A DNA stretch of 64,000 bases. Origin: Hermatobates lingyangjiaoensis (lineage: Eukaryota > Arthropoda > Insecta > Hemiptera > Hermatobatidae). The translations under genes and the position numbers were made by a program. The DNA lies in the NCBI GenBank assembly GCA_026182355.1, contig JAPFBL010000003.1, forward strand, positions 310,001 to 374,000, in the 5' to 3' direction. This document shows, piece by piece, positions 37,469-47,285 of the stretch. The notes beneath the pieces were generated by a model, which did no database searches, was not told where the DNA came from, and worked only from the letters and a program-made list of their open reading frames with translations. How positions within the stretch are numbered: the first letter of the stretch is position 1; each line of letters starts with the position of its first letter.

Positions 37469-37514
37469 CATAGTCGACATGTTTCGAATGACCAATATTC
37501 ATTATCAGGATATG
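37469..37514 (-). ncRNA. hammerhead-like motif E-c, solo
   Basis: Minus strand: stem I CAUAUC (37514-37509) pairs with GA-C-UAUG (37475-37469) over six pairs with one bulged C. Core CTGATAA (37508-37502, G8 changed to A), extra T, stem II GAAT/ATTC with loop ATTGGTC, GAAA (37485-37482), stem III ACAUGU, triplet GUC (37478-37476). Very complete apart from the single core change. Downstream on the minus strand is AT-rich, with no coding remnant. Confidence 0.65.
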
Positions 37515-39570
37515 AATAATGTCTTGGGTGAATTTTCTGGTTTTATTATATATGCAAAGTGAAGACAGTATGGATTGTTTTTCTTCAAGTTTAAGATAAG
37601 CTCGGTCTTTAATCCTGTGGGGTGAGTGGCCTCTAGACCTGAGTTCCTACCTGCAAGGGTTTCTGGATGTTAGGAGTGGCTTCCGTTTTTGAATTAATAT
37701 AGCCCCCAAAATTCTCAGTTTTTGGTGGTTACTTTCTTTAAAGCCTTAATTCATAGAATATACAAATCGCTTCGAATTGGGAAATATTCAACAGAGACAT
37801 TAACAGAACTAAGGAAGAGAATGTCCTTCCTTAGTATTTAAAATACTAAGGAAGGACGTAGATTTGCTGTCACAAATTTTACTACAATTCTAACAGTTCT
37901 TACCAACTTTCCTTTCCGTTTTTCTGTTTTTTTTTGCAAGATAAAGGGAGTGGCTAGTAGTTTGAGGTTTATGAATTTTATTGAAAGTTCTTGACAAGAT
38001 AAGTGATAATAGAGAGTGTTTGAGTTTTCCACAAGCCGTCCTCCTGGTTATTTTCATCAGTGCTGCAGTGGGTGATTTACCATACGGCTGCATGTTTGAT
38101 CGTTGAATACAAAAAAAAACTATCCTAGCAAAGTACATCAAGTTTATCGTTGATTGGTCACTGTGTAAGATGCCTAATTCAGGAGGTAAGAGATGCAGGC
38201 AATTTCGATACAGGGAGTCCATGTAAATGTCTTGATTGAGCTGGTAATGGTTGGATACGAAGCTAAATGACTGCTAGTGATTACAGAGCAAAAGTTCGGA
38301 ATGCCACACTGGTGGTTGTTTTTGATAACACAAAGGTTGTTTGTTCTCATGAGGCTGCGTACTACAGCAGTGAGAACCTGGACGACTCCAACAGCCGTGT
38401 TACAAGTGCATTCCTTTCCAGAGCCCAGCTAATGGCAAGCCGTGACGCCGTAATTGGCCTCCCCGACAACACTGTTTCCCAAACACTCCCTTCTCTGGTC
38501 CCACTCGTAATTCCAATTTTCTCGTCATTCCTACATTAGTCCTCCAAACTAACATCCTCACTCATGACTCACCATCCTATGTCAATTCACAATTTTTTCC
38601 TACACAAAATTATAGTTTTCTCCCATTTTCAAAAATTAAAACAACATATTTCCTCTATTATAATCAAGTGAAAGAGTTGAACTAGTTAACACGATCTATT
38701 GGTCATTAAGTTTAAACTTGACATTTGTGAATTTATTTAATTTATCTTTTCAAGGATATCTCACAATGTTAACAGTTCAGACCTTGACACTGATACAGAG
38801 ATCGACAGGTACTTCCATAGGGGTCATACAAAGATGATTCTTTCATAGCATGAAAGGATACCCTTTCCGTAGAGGACAACGGACGGAATTCAGGATTGTT
38901 TCGTGAAACAAGCATGTGAGTTAATGTCTTAACGTTCAGATGAGAATAACATTAGATTTCAAATAGACTTCTGCACCTTAAAAACAACTCAAAAAAATCG
39001 ACATCATTTGGAAAGAAACTGTGTAACGAAAATTCAATATGATATAATACCTACTTTATATATAATAGTAATTCATATCAGAAGAACTAATAAAAAACCC
39101 TCTTCCAAAACATAGCACAATCCGTAAAGAACCTGAGAAATCCTAATAACTTGAAAAAAAGAGAGGATGGTATCTATTGCTGAGCAAATGAACACAGAAA
39201 AATTCGTACTTCAAGTAACCACTATCAGGAAAAAAATTGAACACTGACCCAGAGACGAAAGTAACCCAGGCTCAATAATAATCTATATAAAGGTATAACT
39301 TAGGATACATTAACGTAACAATTTATTATTACGAAAAATGAAACATTTTTTGTGGTACTTTATGAATATAAATACCAAACATCTTGTTTATAAATACCAA
39401 ATCGACGACATCCTTGAGATGTAAACAGCTTCTGGTGATAATGATCGATAGTATGGTGTCCCATAGTATTATCTAATTCCGAATAATTCATACAATAGAT
39501 ATACAATGAATTTATAGAACGTACTAGATTCCTTGTTCGCTTTTACGTAATTTAAGACAGAACTAGGCTT
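37515..39570. other. unannotated stretch with one hairpin
   Basis: A perfect 16-bp hairpin lies at 37820-37855 ('gtccttccttagtatt', loop taaa, complement). A GC-richer open segment at 38267-38539 (plus strand) contains splice-like sites but no recognisable protein. Confidence 0.4.
37820..37855. repeat. perfect 16-bp hairpin
   Basis: 'gtccttccttagtatt' followed by TAAA and its exact complement. Isolated; no associated ORF. Confidence 0.85.
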
Positions 39571-39574
39571 TGGT

Positions 39575-39920
39575 GTCATAAGAGGACACTGCTGAACCTT
39601 ACTTATTATCTTAATATGGCACTGCTGGGCCTTAATTTGCCAAGAAAACACTCCTCGTTCTTACCTTCTCAAAAGGACTCTGCAAGGCCTTACTCTCATA
39701 AAGGGGACACCGTAGCCTTATTTTCTGGAGAGGACACTGCTCAGCCTTATTATCTTAAGAGGACACTTCCACTCCTCGATCTCCCACGAGGACACTCCTC
39801 CACCAATCTATCCCCAGAGAACACTACAAGCTGCGTGCCTCAAGAGGATCCTCTTCAGCATTATTATACGAAGACAAAGTTTCGCACTAACTCTCCCAAA
39901 AGGACACTACCAGGTTGAAG
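39575..39920 (+). repeat. about 29-bp minisatellite, open in one frame
   Basis: Around eleven units of 'ggacactgctcagccttatt' plus a short 'atcttaaga' tail, moderately diverged. Open reading frame 39616-39918 spans the array, but the period is near 29-30 bp rather than a fixed multiple of three and the residues do not form a regular protein repeat. A real protein is doubtful. Confidence 0.8.
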
Positions 39921-40140
39921 TCATAATCTGTTGTTATGTATATATAATTTTAAATTACACAAAACACAACAGAAAAGAGATAAAATACACATTTACTAAA
40001 TTCAATATTTCGAACTGTTCTTCGTCATCAGGAGAAGACTAGAAGAGAGGACGAAGTGAGAGATATCTCCACCACGTCGAAGGCAGGAACGCGAGTGAAG
40101 CATAGAAAAGTCGACCGATATCGCACTCACTAGCATCAAT
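39921..40140 (-). repeat. fold-back family F, copy 1 (one arm)
   Basis: Resembles 63560-63700: shared 'acaacagaaa/aacacaacaa', 'ttcaatatttcga', and a 'cttcgtcatcaggagaagac/cgtcctcaggagaagaag' segment, followed by an A-rich tract (40190-40330 here, 63720-63870 there). A matching opposite arm is not obvious in this copy. Confidence 0.6.
39996..40040 (-). ncRNA. hammerhead-like motif F1
   Basis: Minus strand: CTGATGA (40031-40025), extra C, short stem II GAA/TTC, GAAA (40011-40008), AUAU, AUU triplet (40006-40004). Stem I pairs over only two bases. Canonical core but weak stems. Confidence 0.5.
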
Positions 40141-40458
40141 CTAAGAAACTAGGTACCAAAGGTCCGAGAAAGGAAAGGGCAATAGCAAAGTATGATTCAA
40201 ATACAATAAATAAAACAAAAAAATAACAAAAGAATATAAAAAATAAATAATTAATTGAAGAAATGTAAAAAACAAAATAAATTTAAAAATAAAAAAGTTT
40301 AAAATAAAAGAAATAAAATAAAACATAAAAGTTAACGCTTTTGATTTAAACCGGGAGATAAGCGGGCCCCCAATAACCCATATGTGGGCATCCTCAGACG
40401 CTCTTAAGATCAAACTACGGTCATCAGTGGTTTTATAAGTATAATATATATATATATA
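40141..40458. other. A-rich tract and short GC-rich piece
   Basis: Plus-strand A-rich sequence at 40190-40330, probably part of fold-back family F. Then a short unrecognised segment. A (TA)n run at 40443-40462. Confidence 0.45.
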
Positions 40459-40550
40459 TATAAAATAAATTCAAAACGAAGGAAACACATTTCGATGTGA
40501 GTTATGTCTGTGTCTTTCTGTGTGTTTCCTTCGTTTTGAATTTATTTTAT
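40459..40550. repeat. perfect 30-bp inverted repeat
   Basis: 'ataaaataaattcaaaacga' continuing 'aggaaacaca' is mirrored exactly around a ~30-bp spacer ending near 40550. (TA)n runs flank the structure at 40443-40462 and 40586-40616. Fits a small fold-back inserted in a TA microsatellite, like family A. Confidence 0.85.
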
Positions 40551-40580
40551 TTAAAAAAGTCCGCTGGACCGTTTCTTTTA

Positions 40581-40623
<43 letters not shown>

Positions 40624-42572
40624 ATACTCATATATATAATTATGTTACGTCAGATATAAGTTAAGTTATGCATATATAAGTATAATTGGATTATTATACA
40701 TTATAACTCGTCCATCTTCAAGATGAACTTGATGTTAAGGTTAACATGGATGACTTCTACTGGATATGACGGACTACTATGGATCAGTCAGTTAAATCAT
40801 CCACAGTACGAAGTATTACGGCTTTAAGCATTCGTTACATATTTTATACTAACTTTTGTTAAAATAACAAGACTTTATTCATTTCACTGAAGTACGCCTA
40901 AAATTTATTATGACAGGGTCCATCATACTGTTTGCCCAACACAATGCACATTGCACATTTATATTTTTATCTCACATATTAATGGATCCTAATCATAAGT
41001 CATTTAATTTAATCAAAAAACAACCGAAATAAAACAGATTACAAAGCAAAATACAAAAATTACTATATTTAATTGAGGACATACAGGAGTAGCCATTAGC
41101 CGGGTGAATGGACGCATATGATTGATTTTCTTTCCTGCTCTGGAAGCTAAAGTAAAACAAACGCGCGAAACCAGATAAACAAATGATGTATACAGAACGT
41201 TATAATATGAATTCCTCCGTGTTTTAATTATATTAATAAACAATAACGTCACAATAGGGAATTATAAATAATCTTCATTTATGCACCATAAATTAAAAGT
41301 TGTAAGAAAGAATCATATTAAGTGAATAAGCAAGGCAGGTGTAAGATAATGGCAAGTGACTAAAAAGTAATTGTTCTGCTGATAATGGGGTAGCCTGACC
41401 TGATGGCGAAACACTGCAGTGACCTTCGCGGATTTCAGACATCAATAGCTTCATTCCCCAACCTTGTCTCAAGTTCTTACCAGGCTTTTTCATGCATTGT
41501 ATACTATCTGCACTATTGTATTCTCGAAAAGGATGCTATAATTTACCCTATTTGTCGCTTTGCCTAAGGAATAATATACACTAAAGTTTAATGTATTAAA
41601 CAATGAATGCTATTTTAATAACTGGAGGACAATATTTGTTTCTTTCACGTTTCTTTTGTTAATCTTATCAAAGAACAGAAGAATAAAAAGTAAGAGAAAG
41701 AGGAAGATAAGGAAGTTGCGCAGACCAGCAGTAAACATTTGTTAACACATTAAGCGGCAACAAATAAGAGGAAATATTGACAAGCGATTGCAAAATTCAC
41801 TTCGTATTTTGCCGATAAATTTGTCATCTTTAAGACAGTCCAATTTATAGATATTTAACTTACCTTTGTTTATGTTTAATATTTCTCCTTAAATAAATGG
41901 AATGATGGAAAAACTAATTTTCTACAACAGTCTAAAAGAATCGCTTGCTCGTGATAAAAAAATAAGAAGAGGTACATATTCAACATATTGAAACATTTAA
42001 TTTAATTAATGAGGAAATTAAATATTATTAATTACAAACACATAATAATAAAATTGCGAAACAGTTGAATAATAACGGGACACGCAGTTTTTGTAACTGA
42101 TGGAGTAAGCATGATACTGTGCTGCTGCATCTATAGAGAACGGAAAGGCCATAGTGCTTCGGTTCCTGGTGATGGCAACAGTTGTAGGCATTCAATATCA
42201 TGTATTGATTAACAATTCTCCACCAGTTATCGCCGCAACAAGAACAAGCCCTAACGATCCGAACCAACGAGAAATCACAACTTTACATTCAACGAAATAG
42301 TAATGAAGACTAGTTCAGAAACTTTTTCATTTTAAATTTTCTTAGACTTAAAAATCAATTATACTATAAGAACAGCTGTATATCTGAAAATGACGATGTC
42401 GAAGAACAACTCAACATTCAATGTTAAGAAATTTTAAAATTGTCAAACCGCATGACAAACTCAAAATTTAAAACAAAGTTCTTGTTAATAATCCATCCGT
42501 TGATACTATAGGTTCTCCTTAAACGTTATTTTTATGTTGATATAACTTCTCGACCACTGATTTTTCAAGTTC
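40551..42572. other. unannotated AT-rich stretch
   Basis: Contains (TA)n at 40586-40616. ORFs on the minus strand at 41013-41252, 41293-41493 and 42028-42267 show no domain I recognise. Confidence 0.4.
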
Positions 42573-42640
42573 ACAGAAGAAGTTCTTGAGGATCTTGGTC
42601 ATAAAAAAATTCAACTCCTGATTATATGCCGACGTTTCAC

Positions 42641-42668
42641 CAAAAGTTGTTTGGCATTTTCAAGGCTT
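42641..42668 (-). ncRNA. non-canonical hammerhead-like core, G-left
   Basis: Minus strand: GCC, TTGAAAA (C3 and G8 of the hammerhead core changed), T, stem II CCAAA/TTTGG, then GTGAAACGTCGGC just beyond. The order of parts is that of families B and C, but the core is not canonical. Possibly a dead lineage. Confidence 0.35.
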
Positions 42669-42777
42669 GTTTTTGAGGAAACACTATTTAACCTGTCCAC
42701 GCCTTTATCATAACAAATTCTGCTATGATGCTGCAAGATAAAGGCATGGACGGTTAAGTAGTATTTCCTCAAAAACA

Positions 42778-42818
42778 AGCCTTGAAAATGCCAAACAACT
42801 TTTGGTAAAACGTCGGCA
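42778..42818 (+). ncRNA. non-canonical hammerhead-like core, G-right
   Basis: GCC 42779-42781, then TTGAAAA, a hairpin CCAAA...TTTGG, then TAAAACGTCGGC (GAAA changed to AAAA). Both arms share the core changes, so they were present before the arms formed. Confidence 0.35.
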
Positions 42819-42872
42819 TATAATCAAGAGTGGAATTTTTTTATGACCAAAATCCTCAAGAACCCCTTCTGT

Positions 42873-43899
42873 TAACTTGTTATTTTTATGAACATTTATA
42901 ACAGGGTTCTTTTGGCTATATGTGTTAGGTTCAATGTGTTGACTGTGAAATGACAACCAACTGTCATTGAACTTTATTTTGAAAACATTGAAAGTAAACA
43001 TATTTGAAGGCAGAATATATTTAAATATATGATATATTTTCAATATCTGAGAGAATTATTGAAACAACTATCGACCACAATGCGGTGTTATATAAATCCT
43101 GACTCTTTCACAAGTGCTAATATACAGTGTTAATCGTCTATTCAGTATTATTCTTCCATATTTAAGGCTACTAAGTAAATTTTTCTAATCAACATTTTTT
43201 TTTTCTTTTTTAAAAAAAATAGTCATAATTTAATATGGTTAAATTTAACTTTAAATTTACATTACTTAATTTAAGTAATGCATTTAAATTTAAAATTGTT
43301 AAATGTTAATTGTTAAATTTAACAATCTAGGTCACTCGTGGTTCATTCATTCAACACAATCATTATAGTTACAGGATTAATGTCACATTTAATGGCATCC
43401 ATTATTCTTCAGGTAGACTCTTTTAAGAGAACTACGCTTCTAATCAGTGTACAGGAACAGTTGTGCGATACTCCGGAATAGCAAAAGTTTTCAATAAATA
43501 TTATGTGTCACAAAATGAGTTTTTCTTTTACTTATTTCTTCACAATTATAGATGCTTTAATCACAATAATATCAGTAGTTGATTTAAGAAATGAACAAAG
43601 GTAAGAACTATAGGCTGGCTGTGGTGTGTACGAGTTGGATGAGACCCATACCCACAGATTAATAATAATGTTAGTAACAGCCATGACATAAGTCACACTA
43701 ATCTAGATCAAAGACTTCAATTTTATACAACTGATAAAATGAATATAGCAAAATCAGAAAGTTGAATATCTATGTGTTCCATAATATTTTCGTATGTGCC
43801 TATCCACTATAGACACATTAATATAAAACCGCAACTCAGTTATTGAAGAGTTTGATATCATGTTTACATATAATAAAGAAATCACGAAAAAATTCGGCC
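42873..43899. other. AT-rich stretch
   Basis: No gene. A run of 'aaatttaa'-type palindromic sequence at 43200-43330. Confidence 0.4.
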
Positions 43900-44470
43900 T
43901 CAATATTTTGACGAATCTACGTATATGTTTTGAGGTCCCCAAAATCCGCTATTGATATTTTTCGATGATCATAAGCAGTATTGTGATATATTTTACGAAA
44001 TTCAGAAAATATATTTTTTCATTAAGCCTCTAAAAACTATAGAAAAATGAAGTTTGTATGTAAAACTACCTAAAGTTAGAACTGATGTAAGAAAAATTGA
44101 AAAATTCTTATCACTACAAAATGGATAACCCTAAAAATTTGAAACTCAACTTGGAATAATGATACCCTGATTTACGTGTTGGGTTTGTTTACATTTGTTT
44201 GAGATTATTTTTGTCATGAGTTGCTTCTTTAAATTTGAAGACCTTTAAAGAGTTAATATCATATGTAAGAAGAATAAAATTCTTAAAACTATAAAAGCAT
44301 AATCATTAATTTATTGTTTTTTTTTCGAGCGTGTGATAAACAAATGTTCAACCTGAAGTGCTGTAATTAATCTACATGGATTCGCCTCATTTAGTCTAAA
44401 AAGCTCATTCTAAATGTACTTAAATTTATAAAGGAAATAACAAGTTTCAATGTGAGGGACTGATTCAATG
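43900..44470 (+). repeat. LINE-associated repeat block, copy 3 (truncated)
   Basis: Shares 'ttttgaggtccc' with 19991, and much of 32430-32770 (for example 'aacctctaactgtaaaagaa/agcctctaaaaactatagaa'). It then jumps to a 3' piece 'agtctaaaaagctcattcta' matching 'agtctaagaagctcattcca' at 33959. The ORF2 part between is deleted. Confidence 0.6.
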
Positions 44471-44865
44471 TTTATATGGAATATCCAACCAACCAGACAT
44501 TGTTCTCTCAATTACCTCTATTAATTACTACCTATTTCTAGTACCACAAAAATGTCTGAAAGAGACGTAAACCTTTTTTGAACACTTTCTGTGTGGATTT
44601 GAGGAAATCGCCTTTAAGGGATCTTAACCCCTTAATTTTTTTGACAACGATAGCTATTGTATTGATAACCAATACAATTTATAATTTTCCAGGGGCAATT
44701 ATAAAGTTCATTAAAGAAGTTAAAATTTAAAGTTTTAAGACATATAAAGGGTTTAACAATAGAATTGTTATTGTTATTGATACCAATAACAATGGGTATA
44801 CTTCAAATTTTCTTATCTCAACGATATATATATTCTATACTAGTTTTTTTATCGAAGTTTGATCC
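44471..44865. other. stretch with two similar small hairpins
   Basis: 'attgtattg' ATAAC 'caatacaat' near 44660 and 'attgttattg' ATAC 'caataacaat' near 44770 are related hairpins about 110 bp apart. No gene. Confidence 0.45.
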
Positions 44866-44891
44866 AGTGTCAAACAATTCTCAAAAACACA

Positions 44892-44934
44892 GCTGTACGC
44901 CAACGTTACGTCTATATTTCTAGACTATAGAAAT
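44892..44934 (-). ncRNA. degenerate hammerhead-like motif C-left
   Basis: Minus strand shows 'gacgtaacgttggcg' (GAAA changed to GTAA). The upstream CTGANGA core is replaced by 'ctatagtctag'. Inactivated relative. Confidence 0.4.
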
Positions 44935-45019
44935 TAATTCATTAATTAATGAATGAATGAATTAATTAATTAATGAATTCAAAATTAATTCGTGTTATTG
45001 AAATTAATTTTATATTGAA

Positions 45020-45064
45020 GTAGCCCTGAAGATATCAAGAAATAAAGACGAAATATTGGCTTAA
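45020..45064 (+). ncRNA. hammerhead-like motif C-right
   Basis: Stem I AGCC 45022-45025 with GGCT 45058-45061 (4 bp). CTGAAGA 45026-45032, extra T, decayed stem II, GAAA 45050-45053, then UAUU with triplet AUU ending 45057. Core complete; stem II mispaired. Confidence 0.5.
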
Positions 45065-45088
45065 AGGTGTTTTTTGAGAATTGTATGA

Positions 45089-46954
45089 CACTTGTGCAAG
45101 ACTTGACGAAGGCAAATAGTATATATATATATATTACACTATTCGGACGGTCGGTGAAGCCTTTTCGTCTCCACACTTGTTTCTTCTTCTCCTGTCCTTA
45201 AGATGGCAAAAAAAAACCGAAATGATCGGAAACCGTGAGTGTAGTTGACTTTTGTTTTTTCTAGTTGTACCTTTAATTATATATATATATATATATATAT
45301 AAAAATTTATATATATAAATATATATATAATCGTCTTATATATATAAGACGATTGGACGAACCAAATAAACTAAATTGACAGATATAACAAAAAATATTT
45401 AAAGTTACAAAAATCACTCCTAGATTTTGACTGCGTCGTCAACAGGTAGAAAGGTGCGATTCATATGTTATTCAACAATTAAAGAATTCACCAGTAAATT
45501 CAATTGAAAAATAAAAAAGTTCTAAGACCTTTTTTAGGTAGCTCGTTGCCAAAGAACTAACCGAAAATTAGAGACTGTTAGTGTGCTTCTTTCAAATGTT
45601 TGTTTTTCAAATTTATTTCTGACTTTATTTTACACACCAGTTTTAGCTTTTAATATCCTTTTTACTAATACAGATATCTGAAGCACGACTACCAGTAGTT
45701 AGTTATTAGACACTGAACTTCCCCTGAATGACAAGCATTCCTCACCGACAGTACCACTATTAGGATTTGTACTTTTAAAACAGTACACATATTTTTTTTC
45801 TAATTAAGTCATTAACATGAAATTAAAACAAAATTATTAGATTTCAATTTTACACCTCAAAATGTTACATAATAAAATTTTACATTATGATTATTTTAAA
45901 TGAAAATGTGAGAATTTTAAATGAAAACATCAAGCTTTCACAGATATTATAATGTCTAGAAATTAGTGTTTAAAAAATAGTACCGGTGGACAATTATAAT
46001 GATGAAGTAGTCCGACTCGTAAGAGCGATGAGCCAACAGACGTAAAAGCACCAACCGCTACGACCAAGGACGAGGCATTCAAAACAGATTCCCACACTAC
46101 ACTACCTGGCATAACGGCAGCAAAGAGGGAAGGGGGGAGCGACAGTACTACCAACATTCCCTATTCACATTTCTCTTTGGTTCTGTTTTCCTTTTATTAG
46201 CATTTTATTATTAAATTAAATTAAAATACCGGATACTAAAATTATAATATAAAAAACCAAATCTATGTTCATAATTCCTATACAAACAGTTCGCGCATAA
46301 TGGACTACAGTTCATCAAGTTGCATGTACACAATGTATACATTATTCACAATAAATTTAAATATCATAATATAAATATAATTGAATAAATTTACCAACAA
46401 CATATCCATCTGACCTAGGTTCTACGACGGATCAGCTCAAATATCATCTATTCCATTAAATTGAAAATAATTAACAATTCTATAAACAATATTACAATAC
46501 AAGTTATTATACAAAAGTAACTTTAATTATGACAAGAAAACACACTAATGTTGTCTTTGACCGAGGTAACATTATTTAATGGTTTCTTTGTACGTTTGAT
46601 GCGCACCTGTCGGTATACCTCAGCAAGTACGGTAATTAGTAGTCCCAATGGGGTCACTGGAGACTATTTGCAATTTCCTGCAGATAGAATGAAAAGAAAA
46701 TGTTATTAAAAGGTCAATAACATTTAACAAAGGTAGTAGAGGGATGTATTATAATAATGTAGAATGTAGTAGCCAAACAATAAAAAAATTCACCATGCAT
46801 CAAATATAGTAAAATTTTCGTAATGATTTGATAAACGACAACAAGAAAATGTGTATTGCTAGACAAAAAGTTAATTCCCAGACGAAAACACTTCAAGTAT
46901 TAAGGAATATGGCACACCAGAAACTAGTCAGAAAAAGATGTTTTCATCTATGTT
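45089..46954. other. unannotated AT-rich stretch with TA microsatellites
   Basis: (TA)n tracts at 45119-45134 and 45278-45330, and a hairpin 'cgtcttata'/'tataagacg' at about 45333-45353. 'cctgttgacgacgcagtcaa' on the minus strand near 45430 vaguely recalls a ribozyme core but lacks GAAA. A GC-richer minus-strand ORF at 45963-46157 is unrecognised. Confidence 0.4.
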
Positions 46955-47285
46955 CATCATCTTGTGCTGATGATGTGGTGAGCGTTAGATCATGATGTGC
47001 GTAGTCTTGTATGTTGCTGTATAATCTTGAGCTGATGATGTGGTGAGCGTTAGATCATGATGTGCGTAGTCTTGTATGTTACTATATAATCTTGAGCTGA
47101 TGATTTGGTGAGGATTAGATAATGATGTGGGTAGTGTTGTATGTTGTTGTATAATCTTGTGCTGATGATGTGGTCAGGGTTAGATCATGATGTGGGTAAT
47201 CTGGTATGTTTCTGCTGATAGCCTTATGCTGCTGCTGTGGTGAGCATTTACATTATGATGATGATAGTCTTGTAATTTACTGCGA
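46955..47285. repeat. 65-bp tandem repeat, about five units
   Basis: 'gctgatgatgtggtgagcgt' recurs at 46966, 47031, 47096, 47161 and, altered, 47228, giving a 65-bp period (last step 67). The period is not a multiple of three and stops occur in each frame. The first two units are nearly identical and later ones are more diverged. Confidence 0.92.

Larger units (their letters stand above)
42573..42872. repeat. fold-back repeat family G
   Basis: Inverted arms of about 136 bp (42573-42709 and 42737-42872), by eye more than 90% identical with one indel, around a 27-bp spacer. Each arm contains 'gccttgaaaatgccaaacaa' and 'gccgacgttt' in opposite senses. No real coding capacity. Longest arms of the fold-backs here. 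Confidence 0.9.
44868..45088. repeat. fold-back repeat family C
   Basis: Arms 44868-44930 and 45018-45088 share 'caattctcaaaaa-cac' outer parts and 'gacgnaacgttggc'-type inner parts. The spacer contains 'ttaattaatgaatgaatgaa' repeats. Related to family B through the 'aaataaagacgaaa..ttggc' block, but with different outer ends. Confidence 0.8.

Noticed and set aside
38267..38539. Host exon or gene on the plus strand
   Set aside because: Composition and splice-like AGs are suggestive, but no recognisable protein and no clear donor; left unannotated as an exon.
42723..43043. 106-codon minus-strand ORF as a gene
   Set aside because: It lies largely within the right arm of fold-back family G and has no independent coding features.
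45405..45450. Minus-strand 'cctgttgacgacgcagtcaa' as a ribozyme
   Set aside because: Has a small GAC/GTC hairpin but lacks CUGANGA and GAAA; too degenerate to call.
46955..47285. CTGATGA words in the 65-bp array as hammerhead cores
   Set aside because: No GAAA block or stem II at the right distance; the words are just part of the tandem unit.
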